Shown one piece after another: positions 6,636 to 14,315 of a stretch of DNA of 14,315 nucleotides (position 1 is the first letter of the stretch; every line of letters starts with the position of its first letter). Both the position numbers and the translations under genes were made by a program. Source of the DNA: Verrucomicrobia bacterium UBA1731 (lineage in GTDB: Bacteria > Verrucomicrobiota > Kiritimatiellia > RFP12 > UBA1067); the NCBI GenBank assembly GCA_002317575.1, contig DCIH01000057.1, forward strand, positions 8,415-22,729, read 5' to 3'. The notes beneath the pieces are model-generated. The model did no database searches. It saw nothing but the letters and a program-made list of their open reading frames with translations, and was not told the origin of the DNA.

Positions 6636-8086
6636 GAAACCTCCCAGCCCTTGCGGTACGTCTTCCCCAGAAACGCATTCGCCGCTTCTTCCGCGAACCG
6701 CCCGTCCTTCCAATGGTAGACGCCCTTGCCCGCGCGCGCGACGACGTTGCCCTGCAGCACCATCGTGGCGAGCGCGCCGCCGAATTCGACGAAGTCGCAC
6801 CCGGCCTTGCGGCCCGTGCGGCAGGCATCCAGGAAATCGCGCATGTGGTTGAAGCCCGGCGCGCGCGGCAGCGACTTCGGGATCTTCGCCGCCTTCAGGT
6901 CAAGCTTGCGTTGCTTCGGCTGTATCTGCACCACCGTGCCGTCCACGTGCTTGGACCAGATCACGCCCTTCTCGCATTCCACCAGCGAACCGAGCTGTCC
7001 GAACATGGTGCCATACTTTTTCTCGAGTTCCAACAGCCGCGACGGCACGTTCTGGTAGTCGCGCTTCCGGCAGATGCCGATGGCGTCCACATGTTCCTGG
7101 TCATAGGGGACGCCGTCCCTGACGCCGTCGAACCAGTGGATCGTCACCGCGGGCATCCCGGCGCCGGCGGGGAATCTCCAGTCGATCGTGTCGCGGCAGC
7201 CCCACGACCCCTCGCACCCGGGCATGTAGTCGAGAAGCGCGATTTCCGACGGCACGCGTTCCGCCAGCTTGAGCGCGTAGAACGGCATGTCCAGCAGATG
7301 CGTGCCCATGTTGCCGATCGACCCGTTGCCGTAGCCGATCCAGGAATGGAAATCGTGCGGATGGAGCGCCCCGTGCTTGCCCGCGACGGGCGCGTAGTAG
7401 TCGATGCGCGGACTGCCGCCGCACCACAAATCCCAGTCCATCCCCGCGGGCGGCGGCGCCGCCGGCGGACGGTACGTCATCGCGTTCAGGCGGTCGTCCA
7501 GGATCCACACGTCCGTCACCGCGCCCATCTCGCCAGACCGGATCGTCTCCGCCAGCAGCGGACACATGCCGCCCGAATGTCCTTGGTTTCCGACTTGCGT
7601 CACCACGCCCGCGCGCTTCGCCTCGCGCACCATCGCGCGCACTTCGTCGATCGTGTTCGCCATCGGCTTTTCCACGTACACGTGAAGGCCGCGGCGCATC
7701 GCGAGAATCGCGGGCAGCGCGTGGTGGTGGTTCGGCGCCGCGATCACCACCGCGTCGAGTTCGCCGGAAATCCTGTCGAACATCTCGCGGTAGTCCGCGA
7801 ACACGTGGCGAACCGTCGACACGTCGTACCCGAGCTTCGCCAGCGTCGCCTGCCGACGCTTGATCATCGCGGGGTCCGGGTCGCACATCGCCACGATCTC
7901 CTCGCCCACGAGATCGGGCAGAAGCCCGTAGTCCATGCGCCCGCCGCAGCCGATCAGCGCGATGCGCGCCTTGCGGTCCGCAAGCGGCTTCGAAACGCAC
8001 CCCACATTGAAGAGCGGCGCCGCGGCCGCGGCCCAGAAAGCGCCGCCCAGTTCCAGGAATCCTTTGCGCGAAAACTTCTTTTCCAC
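6632..8086 (-). CDS. Gfo/Idh/MocA family oxidoreductase with Tat- or lipoprotein-like N-terminus
   Basis: NAD(P)-dependent sugar or cyclitol dehydrogenase-type protein of 484 aa; the substrate is not evident. GTG 8086 is chosen for its GGGGGGTGAC leader. The N-terminus SRKGFLELGG (6-15) followed by an Ala-rich stretch and Cys 30 resembles the Tat-linked signals common in this family in Planctomycetes and Verrucomicrobia, though the twin arginine is Arg-Lys and the lipobox (NVGC) is atypical. The Rossmann motif is ALIGCGGR (43-50), AAPNHHH follows at 116-122, the EKP motif at 139-141, and the C-terminal-domain motif GNMGTHLLD at 258-266. These support an intact enzyme, probably exported or membrane-tethered. 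coaB is coupled at its 3' end by a four-base overlap. Confidence 0.92.
   Translation of the reverse strand: MEKKFSRKGFLELGGAFWAAAAAPLFNVGCVSKPLADRKARIALIGCGGRMDYGLLPDLVGEEIVAMCDPDPAMIKRRQATLAKLGYDVSTVRHVFADYREMFDRISGELDAVVIAAPNHHHALPAILAMRRGLHVYVEKPMANTIDEVRAMVREAKRAGVVTQVGNQGHSGGMCPLLAETIRSGEMGAVTDVWILDDRLNAMTYRPPAAPPPAGMDWDLWCGGSPRIDYYAPVAGKHGALHPHDFHSWIGYGNGSIGNMGTHLLDMPFYALKLAERVPSEIALLDYMPGCEGSWGCRDTIDWRFPAGAGMPAVTIHWFDGVRDGVPYDQEHVDAIGICRKRDYQNVPSRLLELEKKYGTMFGQLGSLVECEKGVIWSKHVDGTVVQIQPKQRKLDLKAAKIPKSLPRAPGFNHMRDFLDACRTGRKAGCDFVEFGGALATMVLQGNVVARAGKGVYHWKDGRFAEEAANAFLGKTYRKGWEVS
6640..6645 (-). promoter_or_regulatory. Shine-Dalgarno for coaB inside the oxidoreductase gene
   Basis: GGGAGG, four bases before GTG 6635 on the minus strand. 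It supports the GTGA stop-start overlap and a stand-alone CoaB. Confidence 0.75.
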
Positions 8087-8088
8087 GT

Positions 8089-8121
8089 CACCCCCCTGTA
8101 GAGCGGTGCGTCCCGCACCGC
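8089..8121. repeat. Dispersed hairpin repeat, copy 1
   Basis: Arms GCGGTGCG (8103-8110) and CGCACCGC (8114-8121) flank the loop TCC, preceded by a C-run and TGTAGA. This 33-base unit matches 10560-10592 with one mismatch. On the minus strand the C-run is the G-run that serves as ribosome binding site of the oxidoreductase gene. Confidence 0.9.
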
Positions 8122-8142
8122 ACATCGCCGTCGCCCCTCACA

Positions 8143-8163
8143 GTAGGGCAATTCGTCCCGAAC
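8143..8163. repeat. Probable degenerate copy of the dispersed hairpin repeat
   Basis: Over 21 bases starting GTAG(G)GC it matches copy 1 (from 8098) at 16 positions, including the CGTCCCG centre, but the arms no longer pair well. It lies between copy 1 and the stop of the 763-aa gene. Confidence 0.4.
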
Positions 8164-8178
8164 GGCTCAAGATCCTTC

Positions 8179-10470
8179 CTAATCGTCCCACTCGCCCATG
8201 TGGGTCTTGTCGTTGTGAACCTCCCGCATCTCCCACTTTTCATCATAGGAGAGCTCGATGCCGCATTCCTTCAGCACCTCCTCCGTCAGGTTCAAATAGA
8301 CCTGGTGCTTGTTCCACATGACGCCGGCGAACACCCGCCCATTGACGTAATCCTTCATCTTGCCCATAACCGCCTTGAACGGAATGGGGTTCTTGGCGTT
8401 GAATTTCTTCTCGGCGCGCAGTTCTTCAACGGCGTTCTTGACCTCCTTAAGGATGGCGTCTTGAGGTGCCTCGCCAGGTTCGTGCTTCACGGGCGACACG
8501 ACGACCGCGTCGCCGATGCCCGCCATGAATGTCTCCAACGACGAAAGGCGGGCCTGCGCGCATCCCGTGTCCGCCAGCACCACAAGCAGATCGTTCAGCA
8601 CGCCCTTCATTTTGGCTTCCCCATACATCTCTGGGAAGCGCGCGAACGACTCGATCATGCCGATCAGCTGGCTCGTCGGCGTCGATCCCAGATGCCACGC
8701 AAGGTTGATGTCAAGCGCTTTAACCGCCTTTTCCTGGGCGCCATTCTCCTTGTCCATGGCGTCGACCTTCTTGAACACATTGTAGAGGTGGATGTCCGGG
8801 TATATGCCGTGCTGGAAAAACGTTTCGAAATCTGGCTTGGGCTCATTGCCGGCCCCCGCCTTGGCGCACGCCTCGTCGTACGCGTCGCGGATTCCCTGCA
8901 TGATGGCATCCTTGTGGGCGACGAGCGCTTTCACGTTTTTGAGCGTGTCGCGGACGGACTTCTTGCCATCGTCCGACATCCCGCTCTTCGTCAGACTGCT
9001 TTCCAAATCATCCCACAGGGCGTCGGGCGACGGCAATCCGTACTTGTCGAAATCCCCCCCGACGAAGTCGGTGACGAGCTTCTCGAACGTCGGCCGGCCG
9101 GAATCGACCATTGCACGGAAATTTTCGGCGAACTTGACCGAAAGCCCCGCATTCCAGATTTTCGTGGCCAAGCCGCCGCGTTCGCCTTCGTCCACATTCG
9201 CCATTTGGCTGACCAATGCGTTAATGATGGACGCGACCGGCGGGTCGGCGTCCTCCGACATCGGCTTCTGCAACCCCTTGAACGCGTCCTGGATGATGTC
9301 CGAGAACGCGGGCTCTCCCTTCTCCAACATCGCCTCCATCTTCGCCTGCGCGGCGCCGTCTTCGGACAGAAAACGCCAGACGTTTTTCGCGATTGCGTCC
9401 TGAACGTCTTCGCCAAACGCCTTCAACGAGTTGCCCAGCGCACGTTTGACGACGCCGGAGCCGGTTTCGCTCTGGATGTTGTTGAAAATCGTGCCCGGCG
9501 CAAGGTTCGCGACGGCATCCCCGAGGAGTTTCCCGAACGTCGGTTGTCCCGTCGTGACCATGCTCTCGATTTTTTGGTCGAACTTCAGTTTGAACCCGCG
9601 GGCAAAATTCTTCGTCATGGCGTCCAGCAGCACATTGTCGCCAACGCTCTTGAAGCGCTCGCCGACGGCGGACCGCAATTGCGCGCGAAACGCGTCTTTG
9701 TCGCCGTCGAGCAGCCAATCCAGCCCTGCGGCGGAAAAGTTTGCCTTGATGTTCTGGGCCCGTTTGAACGTTTCCTCGGGAATCGCCTTGCCGTCGTTCA
9801 ATGCGGCGGCAACCGCATTGTCAAACGTCTTCGCCAGATTCGACAACGCCCGATTCGCGCCGTTCTTGGCGACCATGTCGAACAGAAGATCGCGTGCATT
9901 CCGTGCTGCGGACACCTCCGCGGAAAACACCGTGGCGTTGTGACCCTTTTCGGTGGAAGCCTTGACGCTCGCGAAGGACATGTTCCACGCGGATTTCTTC
10001 GCGCGGTCGGCCTTCCAGATGTTGTCCAGGCTGTGGTCGATTTCGGATTCGTCGCCGCCGTACTCACGAATTTCGCGATTGCTTTCGTCAACCGTTTTTT
10101 TGAGTTCGGACACGAACGACGCGACGGCCTTGCGCGTCAGCAAGCTCTTCCCGCCCTCGTTCTCGCCCATCACGCGCCTGATGGCGTCGTTGTCCATCCC
10201 GAGCGACTTGGCGATCTTGAGCATCTCGGCGCGCAAGTTGTTCGACGCCCCGAGCAGTTCCTTGTTTTTGCCGGCGAGCACCGCCTTTTGCGCGGACTCC
10301 GCCTGCGAGAAATGCGTGTTGCACTTGATGACGTGCATCTTGCCTTCCGAATCGTACAGAAGGCCCATGTTGCCTTTGCCGCCGGCCGTCCCCTCGCCTT
10401 TTCCGGTTCCGTAGGACAGATCCGCCAGCGTCTGCACGAAGTTTCTCTGGTCAATCGAAAGTCCGCCCAT
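8179..10470 (-). CDS. Large unrecognised protein with internal ~75-aa repeats (763 aa)
   Basis: I do not recognise this family. ATG 10470 is preceded at six bases by GGGGGAG, so it is preferred to the TTG 15 bases upstream. Residues 80-125 contain a segment ending in SLLTRKAVASFVSEL (109-123), which resembles the PLTQRRIxAI end of the domain in the 799- and 320-aa products, and the three N-termini also look alike. Residues about 265-470 hold three related units, each with a hydrophobic helix followed by G-x-P-x-F: TTGQPTF (306-312), EKGEPAF (383-389) and DSGRPTF (456-462). A fourth, weaker unit lies at about 212-245. The protein is mostly helical with no signal peptide, membrane span or catalytic motif. 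It stands alone between transketolase and the oxidoreductase, with a hairpin repeat on each side. Confidence 0.87.
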   Translation of the reverse strand: MGGLSIDQRNFVQTLADLSYGTGKGEGTAGGKGNMGLLYDSEGKMHVIKCNTHFSQAESAQKAVLAGKNKELLGASNNLRAEMLKIAKSLGMDNDAIRRVMGENEGGKSLLTRKAVASFVSELKKTVDESNREIREYGGDESEIDHSLDNIWKADRAKKSAWNMSFASVKASTEKGHNATVFSAEVSAARNARDLLFDMVAKNGANRALSNLAKTFDNAVAAALNDGKAIPEETFKRAQNIKANFSAAGLDWLLDGDKDAFRAQLRSAVGERFKSVGDNVLLDAMTKNFARGFKLKFDQKIESMVTTGQPTFGKLLGDAVANLAPGTIFNNIQSETGSGVVKRALGNSLKAFGEDVQDAIAKNVWRFLSEDGAAQAKMEAMLEKGEPAFSDIIQDAFKGLQKPMSEDADPPVASIINALVSQMANVDEGERGGLATKIWNAGLSVKFAENFRAMVDSGRPTFEKLVTDFVGGDFDKYGLPSPDALWDDLESSLTKSGMSDDGKKSVRDTLKNVKALVAHKDAIMQGIRDAYDEACAKAGAGNEPKPDFETFFQHGIYPDIHLYNVFKKVDAMDKENGAQEKAVKALDINLAWHLGSTPTSQLIGMIESFARFPEMYGEAKMKGVLNDLLVVLADTGCAQARLSSLETFMAGIGDAVVVSPVKHEPGEAPQDAILKEVKNAVEELRAEKKFNAKNPIPFKAVMGKMKDYVNGRVFAGVMWNKHQVYLNLTEEVLKECGIELSYDEKWEMREVHNDKTHMGEWDD

Positions 10471-10476
10471 GTAGTT

Positions 10477-10483
10477 CTCCCCC
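10477..10483 (-). promoter_or_regulatory. Shine-Dalgarno fixing the start of the 763-aa gene
   Basis: GGGGGAG six bases before ATG 10470 on the minus strand. The TTG 15 bases further upstream overlaps this site and is unlikely to be the start. Confidence 0.75.
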
Positions 10484-10559
10484 AATCCCGAACGTCATGC
10501 GTTCCTCTTCAATTACGCACAACCGGCCAAAAGGTTACCTCGCCCCGTCTTCCCGTCGG

Positions 10560-10592
10560 CACCCCCATGTAGAGCGGTGCGTCCCGCACCGC
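10560..10592. repeat. Dispersed hairpin repeat, copy 2
   Basis: Same unit and orientation as 8089-8121, one mismatch in 33 bases. Arms are 10574-10581 and 10585-10592. It lies 20 bases past the transketolase stop. Like copy 1 it follows a minus-strand gene; it has no T-run, so it is not a classical intrinsic terminator. Confidence 0.9.
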
Positions 10593-10611
10593 GCACCATC
10601 GCCCCGCGCGC

Positions 10612-12621
10612 TCACGCGAGCTCGCGGGCGACCTCGAGCACGTGCTCGGCCGTGAAGCCGAAGTGGCCGGCCAGCACCTTGTACGGACCGGACGCGCCGA
10701 AGCCGTCCATCGTCACGTACCGCGTCTGCGCCGGATCTTCCGCGTAGCGCTCCCAGCCGAAACGGGAGCCCGCCTCCACGATCACGCGCTTGGCGCAGCT
10801 CTTCGGCAGCACCTCCGCGCGGTACAGCGCGGACTGCTTCTCGAAGAGCTCCCAGCTCGGCATCGACACAACGCGCACGGCCTTGCCTTCGTCCGCCAGC
10901 TTGCGCGCCGCCTCGAGCGCCACCGCCACTTCGGAACCGCTCGCGATGAACGCAAGCTCGGGGAAGCCGTTCTTGAAGCCCGTGGCCTGTTCGGAGGAAT
11001 CGAAGAGCACGTACGCGCCCTTCGCGACGTCTTCGCGACGCGCCTCCGGGAGAACCGGCAGGTTCTGGCGCGAGGTCATGATGCAGGTAGGGCCGTCCAG
11101 ATGGCGCAGGGCCACGAGGATCGCCGCCGCCGTTTCGTTCGCGTCCGCGGGACGGAGCGTGAGCACGTTCGGCATCGAACGGAGCGCCGCCAGATGCTCC
11201 ACGGGCTCGTGCGTCGGGCCGTCTTCGCCCACGTAGAACGAATCGTGCGAGAAGAAGAACAGGGACGGCAGCTTCATGAGTGCCGCCAGACGGATCGCAG
11301 GACGGCAGTAGTCCGAGAACACGAAGAACGTCGCGCCGTAGCCGCGCCAGCCGCCGTAGGCGGTGATGCCGTTCACCACGGCCGTCATCGCGAGCTCGCG
11401 CACGCCGAAGTGAATGTTGCGCCCGGCGAACGAACCGGCGGCGACGTCGCCGAGGCCCTTCAGGACCGTCTTGTTTGAAGGACCCAGGTCCGCGCTGCCG
11501 CCAACGAGCGTCGGGACGACCGGCGCGAGCGCGTTCAGCGTCTCGCCGCACGCGCTGCGCGTGGCGACCGTCTTCGCGGGGTCGAATTGCGGCAGCTTCG
11601 CCTCGGCGTCGGCCGGCACCGCGTTCTTGAGCGCCGCGTTCCAGGCTGCCGCCAGCTCAGGCGACGCCTCCTGCCACGCCTTGAAGTCCTTTTTCCAACG
11701 GTTCGCCAAACGGTGCACCTGCGCCGTGCGGTAGGCGAAGAGGTCGTACACCTCGCGGGGCACGTCGAAGAACTTTTCGGGGTCGAGACCCAAGTTCTTC
11801 TTGGCGCCGGCCACTTCCTCCGCGCCGAGCGGCGCACCGTGGGAATCGGCCGAATCCTGCTTCTTGGGCGCGCCGAAACCGATGTGCGTGTTCGCGAGAA
11901 TGAACGTGGGCTGACCCGTCGTTTTGAGCGCCTTGCGGTACGCGCGGTCGATCTGGTCGAAATCGTGGCCGTCGATTTCGAACACTTTCCAGCCATAGCT
12001 CTCGAAACGCTTCTTCGCGTCGTCCGCCATCGCGAGGGCGGTGGAGCCCTCGATCGTGATGCGGTTGGAATCGTACACGACGCACAGCTTGTCGAGCTTC
12101 AAGCAGCCGGCGAGCGAACACGCTTCGTGGGAGATGCCCTCCTCCAAGTCGCCGTCGCCGCAGAACACCCAGGTGCGGTGGTCGACGACGTTGCCGTACT
12201 TGGCGGCGGACATGCGCTCGGCGATCGCCATGCCCACGCCCATCGCGAGACCCTGGCCGAGCGGGCCGGTGGTCACCTCCACGCCGGGCATCAGACCGCG
12301 TTCGGGGTGGCCGGCGGTGCGGCTCCCGAGCTGACGGAAATTCTTGAGTTCGTCGAGCTTCAGATCGCCCACGCCGGCGAGGTGGAAAAGCGAATACACG
12401 AGCGCGGAGGCGTGGCCGCCGGAGAACACGAGACGGTCGCGGTTGGCCCACGCGGCGTCCTTGGGATCGACGTTCAGGTGCTTGAGCCACAGGGAGACCG
12501 CCAGATCCGCCATGCCCATCGGCGCGCCCGGGTGGCCCGAGTTCGCCTTCTCGATCATGTCCATGGAAAGGCCGCGGACGACGTTCGCCGCGACCTTGAG
12601 TTGCTCGTTGGAAATTTTCAT
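10612..12621 (-). CDS. tkt: Transketolase
   Basis: Thiamine-diphosphate enzyme that moves two-carbon ketol units between sugar phosphates in the pentose phosphate pathway. The product has 669 aa, the normal full length. Motifs: GHPGAPMG (29-36), SGGHAS (67-72), TTGPLGQG (117-124), the ThDP/metal motif GDGDLEEG (155-162) with its distal N186, the proton-relay glutamate in FGVRE (405-409), and SHDSFYVGEDGPTHEP (458-473). ATG 12621 starts the conserved MKISNEQLKVAANVVR segment; the frame is open far upstream but that is shadow of the next gene. There is no Shine-Dalgarno, and the -10 places the transcript start at or one base before the ATG. The gene follows the UDP-glucuronate decarboxylase gene by 41 bases but has its own promoter. 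It supplies pentose and tetrose phosphates. Confidence 0.97.
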   Translation of the reverse strand: MKISNEQLKVAANVVRGLSMDMIEKANSGHPGAPMGMADLAVSLWLKHLNVDPKDAAWANRDRLVFSGGHASALVYSLFHLAGVGDLKLDELKNFRQLGSRTAGHPERGLMPGVEVTTGPLGQGLAMGVGMAIAERMSAAKYGNVVDHRTWVFCGDGDLEEGISHEACSLAGCLKLDKLCVVYDSNRITIEGSTALAMADDAKKRFESYGWKVFEIDGHDFDQIDRAYRKALKTTGQPTFILANTHIGFGAPKKQDSADSHGAPLGAEEVAGAKKNLGLDPEKFFDVPREVYDLFAYRTAQVHRLANRWKKDFKAWQEASPELAAAWNAALKNAVPADAEAKLPQFDPAKTVATRSACGETLNALAPVVPTLVGGSADLGPSNKTVLKGLGDVAAGSFAGRNIHFGVRELAMTAVVNGITAYGGWRGYGATFFVFSDYCRPAIRLAALMKLPSLFFFSHDSFYVGEDGPTHEPVEHLAALRSMPNVLTLRPADANETAAAILVALRHLDGPTCIMTSRQNLPVLPEARREDVAKGAYVLFDSSEQATGFKNGFPELAFIASGSEVAVALEAARKLADEGKAVRVVSMPSWELFEKQSALYRAEVLPKSCAKRVIVEAGSRFGWERYAEDPAQTRYVTMDGFGASGPYKVLAGHFGFTAEHVLEVARELA

Positions 12622-12628
12622 GGAGCCA

Positions 12629-12637
12629 ATTATACCA
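12629..12637 (-). promoter_or_regulatory. Extended -10 promoter of transketolase
   Basis: TGG-TATAAT on the minus strand, identical to the rdgB element. The -7 position is base 12629, so transcription should begin at about 12622-12621, the A of the ATG. No convincing -35 is present, which fits an extended -10 promoter. Confidence 0.7.
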
Positions 12638-12662
12638 TAACCGCCCCGTAAAGAAAACCGCG

Positions 12663-13646
12663 TCACGCGCGGGTGCGGAAGTAGGCGATCGTCTTCGCGA
12701 GGCCTTCCGCGAGCGGAACCCTGGGCTCCCAGCCCAGAAGCTCCTTCGCGAGCGTGATGTCCGGTTTGCGGCGTTTCGGATCGTCCGCCGGCAGCGGACG
12801 GGTCACGATTTGCGACTTCGACTCCGGGAGCTGCCGCAGCGTCTCCTCCGCCAGCTGCCGGATCGTGTACTCGCCCGGATTGCCCGTGTTGAGGACCGGC
12901 GCGCCAAGCCCCTTCTCGGCGAAGAACGCGCGTATCCGCTCCTTCGGCAGCGCCATGTAGCGGCGGAACGCCTCCACGAGATCGTCCACGTACTGGAACG
13001 AACGCGTTTGGGAACCGTCGCCGAAGATCGTGATGTCCTCGTTGCGCAGCGCCTGCATCGCGAAGTTCGAGATGACGCGCCCGTCCTGCGGATCCATCGC
13101 CGGCCCGTACGTGTTGAAGATGCGCACCATGCGCACGTCGAGATCCATCTCGCGGATCGCGTCCGCGTACAGCGTCTCCGCGCAGCGCTTGCCTTCGTCG
13201 TAGCAGGAACGGATGCCAATCGTGTTCACGTTGCCCCAGTATTTCTCCACCTGCGGATGCACCAGCGGATCGCCGTACACTTCGGAGGTGGAGGTGTGCA
13301 GCACCTTGGCGCCGCATTTCGCCGCCAACTCGATCACGTTGAGCGCGCCGAGGACCGACGTCTTGGTGGTGAACAGCGGCCGCGCCTGGTAATGCGGCGG
13401 CGACGCGGGGCACGCGAGATTGTAGATCTCGTCGAACGAACCGAGATCCACGAGCGGCTCGATCACGTTCATCTCGGAGAACGCGAAACCGGGATTCGCG
13501 AACAGGTCGGCCACGTTGCGCTTGGATCCCGTGTAGAGGTTGTCGAGCGCCACCACCCGATAACCGTCCTGGAGCAGACGGCGGCACACGTGCGACCCCA
13601 AGAAGCCGCACCCGCCCGTCACCAACGCCCGCTTCACCTCGCCCAT
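12663..13646 (-). CDS. uxs: UDP-glucuronate decarboxylase (UDP-xylose synthase), SDR family
   Basis: NAD-dependent extended short-chain dehydrogenase that converts UDP-glucuronate to UDP-xylose for glycan synthesis; 327 aa, full length. The Rossmann glycine motif is TGGCGFLGSH (10-19). Family signatures are NLACPASPPHYQ (76-87), TSEVYGDP (120-127), a YWGNVN segment (136-141), the catalytic Tyr149 and Lys153 in SCYDEGKR, and RIFNTYGP (175-182). Together these point to UXS rather than to UDP-glucose epimerase or dTDP-glucose dehydratase. ATG 13646 has GAGGTG six bases upstream and starts four bases after the stop of the aldolase gene, so the two are one operon. UDP-xylose suggests a xylose-containing surface polysaccharide or glycoprotein; that is inference. 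Confidence 0.94.
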   Translation of the reverse strand: MGEVKRALVTGGCGFLGSHVCRRLLQDGYRVVALDNLYTGSKRNVADLFANPGFAFSEMNVIEPLVDLGSFDEIYNLACPASPPHYQARPLFTTKTSVLGALNVIELAAKCGAKVLHTSTSEVYGDPLVHPQVEKYWGNVNTIGIRSCYDEGKRCAETLYADAIREMDLDVRMVRIFNTYGPAMDPQDGRVISNFAMQALRNEDITIFGDGSQTRSFQYVDDLVEAFRRYMALPKERIRAFFAEKGLGAPVLNTGNPGEYTIRQLAEETLRQLPESKSQIVTRPLPADDPKRRKPDITLAKELLGWEPRVPLAEGLAKTIAYFRTRA

Positions 13647-13650
13647 CTTC

Positions 13651-14315
13651 TCACCTCACCCCTGCGGCGGCCAGGCGGCCCGCCGTGATTTTGAAACTGT
13701 CCGCAATCGCCGCCATGTCGGAATACGTCATGAAGAAGTCAGCGCCCATGTTTTTGAGCCGGTTCATCTGCGCGTCCGTGATCGCGAGCGACCCAAAGTG
13801 CTTTCCCGCCGCGCGCGCGACGCCGCACGCCTGCTCGATCGCCTTGAGGATTTCCGGCGAATCCAGCGGACCGCGGATGCCGCTCAGCACCGAGTAGTCG
13901 CCCGGACCGAAGAAGAGCATGTCGACCCCTTCGGTCTCCACGATTTCCTTGGCGTTCGCGAGCGCCGCGGGGCTTTCCACCATCGGCGCCAGGAACGTCT
14001 CGCGGTTCGCCGCCGTCACATACGCGTCCACGTCTGCCGTGCCGTAGCCGGCTTCCGCGTTGTCGCCCGCGAACCCGCGCTCGCCGAGCGGCGCGAACTT
14101 CGCCCACCGGACGAATTCCCGCGCGTCGGCGGCGTTTTCGCAGCGCGGATACATGATGCCGTTCGCGCCCTGTTCGAGCATGCGGCCCATGCGCATGAAC
14201 TCGCCCTTGCCGGGGCGCGCCATCACGTCCTTGCCCTGCAGCCGCACCGCGCGGAAGAGGTCCGCCGCGCGTTCCACCGAGATCGGTCCGTGCTCGAGAT
14301 CGTACCAGATGCAGT
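13651..14315 (-). CDS. HpcH/HpaI aldolase family protein (5' end beyond window)
   Basis: Metal-dependent class II aldolase/citrate lyase-like protein that cleaves 2-keto-3-deoxy sugar acids or related 4-hydroxy-2-oxo acids; the exact substrate is not evident. The frame enters at the right edge already coding (CIWYDLEHGP), so about 220 residues are present and only the first few dozen are missing; GTG 14277 is internal. Motifs are DLEHGP, then MARPG with the substrate-binding Arg, QGANGIMYPRCE, the metal-binding glutamate in MVESP, and GPGDYS with the metal-binding Asp. These match 2-keto-3-deoxy-rhamnonate and 4-hydroxy-2-oxoheptanedioate aldolases. It is directly upstream of the UDP-glucuronate decarboxylase gene with a four-base gap, although no shared pathway is obvious. 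Confidence 0.92.
   Translation of the reverse strand, partial: CIWYDLEHGPISVERAADLFRAVRLQGKDVMARPGKGEFMRMGRMLEQGANGIMYPRCENAADAREFVRWAKFAPLGERGFAGDNAEAGYGTADVDAYVTAANRETFLAPMVESPAALANAKEIVETEGVDMLFFGPGDYSVLSGIRGPLDSPEILKAIEQACGVARAAGKHFGSLAITDAQMNRLKNMGADFFMTYSDMAAIADSFKITAGRLAAAGVR

Noticed and set aside
3281..10470. Calling the unrecognised large proteins type III secretion effectors
   Set aside because: Shared N-termini and lack of Sec signals fit the idea, but no secretion gene, chaperone or effector motif is visible in the window.
8200..10572. Plus-strand open frame of 790 codons opposite the 763-aa gene
   Set aside because: Same antisense artefact; no recognisable domain and no ribosome site, whereas the minus frame has repeats and a clear start.
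10471..10611. Promoter for the 763-aa gene in its upstream spacer
   Set aside because: A TAATTG near 10510-10520 is the only -10-like word and no -35 lies at proper spacing; a promoter probably exists but cannot be pointed to.
12622..13611. Upstream extension of the transketolase frame to about 999 codons
   Set aside because: The extension is out-of-frame reading of the UDP-glucuronate decarboxylase gene; the conserved transketolase N-terminus begins at ATG 12621.

Overview
The window is about 14.3 kb of GC-rich bacterial DNA. Every protein gene lies on the minus strand; the only plus-strand gene is a tRNA-Ser. The mix of housekeeping genes, a Gfo/Idh/MocA oxidoreductase with a Tat/lipoprotein-like N-terminus, a family of large unrecognised proteins and many short GC-rich hairpin repeats suggests a PVC-group bacterium, perhaps Kiritimatiellota or another Verrucomicrobiota relative. 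That assignment is inference; no rRNA or marker phylogeny is available here.

Layout, left to right. (1) 1-1218: an open frame that starts as an RdgB/HAM1-type nucleotide pyrophosphatase and runs without a stop, through a repeat-rich linker, into a DEAD-box RNA helicase that leaves the window. (2) 1328-5680: a three-gene run (transcribed right to left: 799 aa, 320 aa, about 319 aa) of unrecognised proteins. The first two share a conserved N-terminal domain of about 135 residues. A sigma70-like promoter lies upstream at 5776-5804. (3) 5810-5946: a tRNA-Ser(GCU) with its own divergent promoter. (4) 5925-8086: a stand-alone CoaB (phosphopantothenate-cysteine ligase) whose 3' end overlaps the tRNA in antisense, coupled to an upstream Gfo/Idh/MocA oxidoreductase. 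(5) 8179-10470: a 763-aa unrecognised protein with internal repeats of about 75 residues, possibly a remote relative of the family in (2). (6) 10612-14315: transketolase, UDP-glucuronate decarboxylase and the 3' part of an HpcH/HpaI-type aldolase. The last two form an operon; transketolase has its own promoter and looks leaderless.

The metabolic genes are ordinary: nucleotide pool cleaning, RNA remodelling, CoA synthesis, pentose phosphate and nucleotide-sugar chemistry. The unusual material is the unrecognised protein family and a set of short hairpin repeats. Some repeats sit between genes, one appears to be inserted in frame into coaB, and another block forms the linker of the RdgB-helicase frame. 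No CRISPR array, transposase, phage gene or rRNA is visible. No gene-free stretch exceeds about 175 bases.
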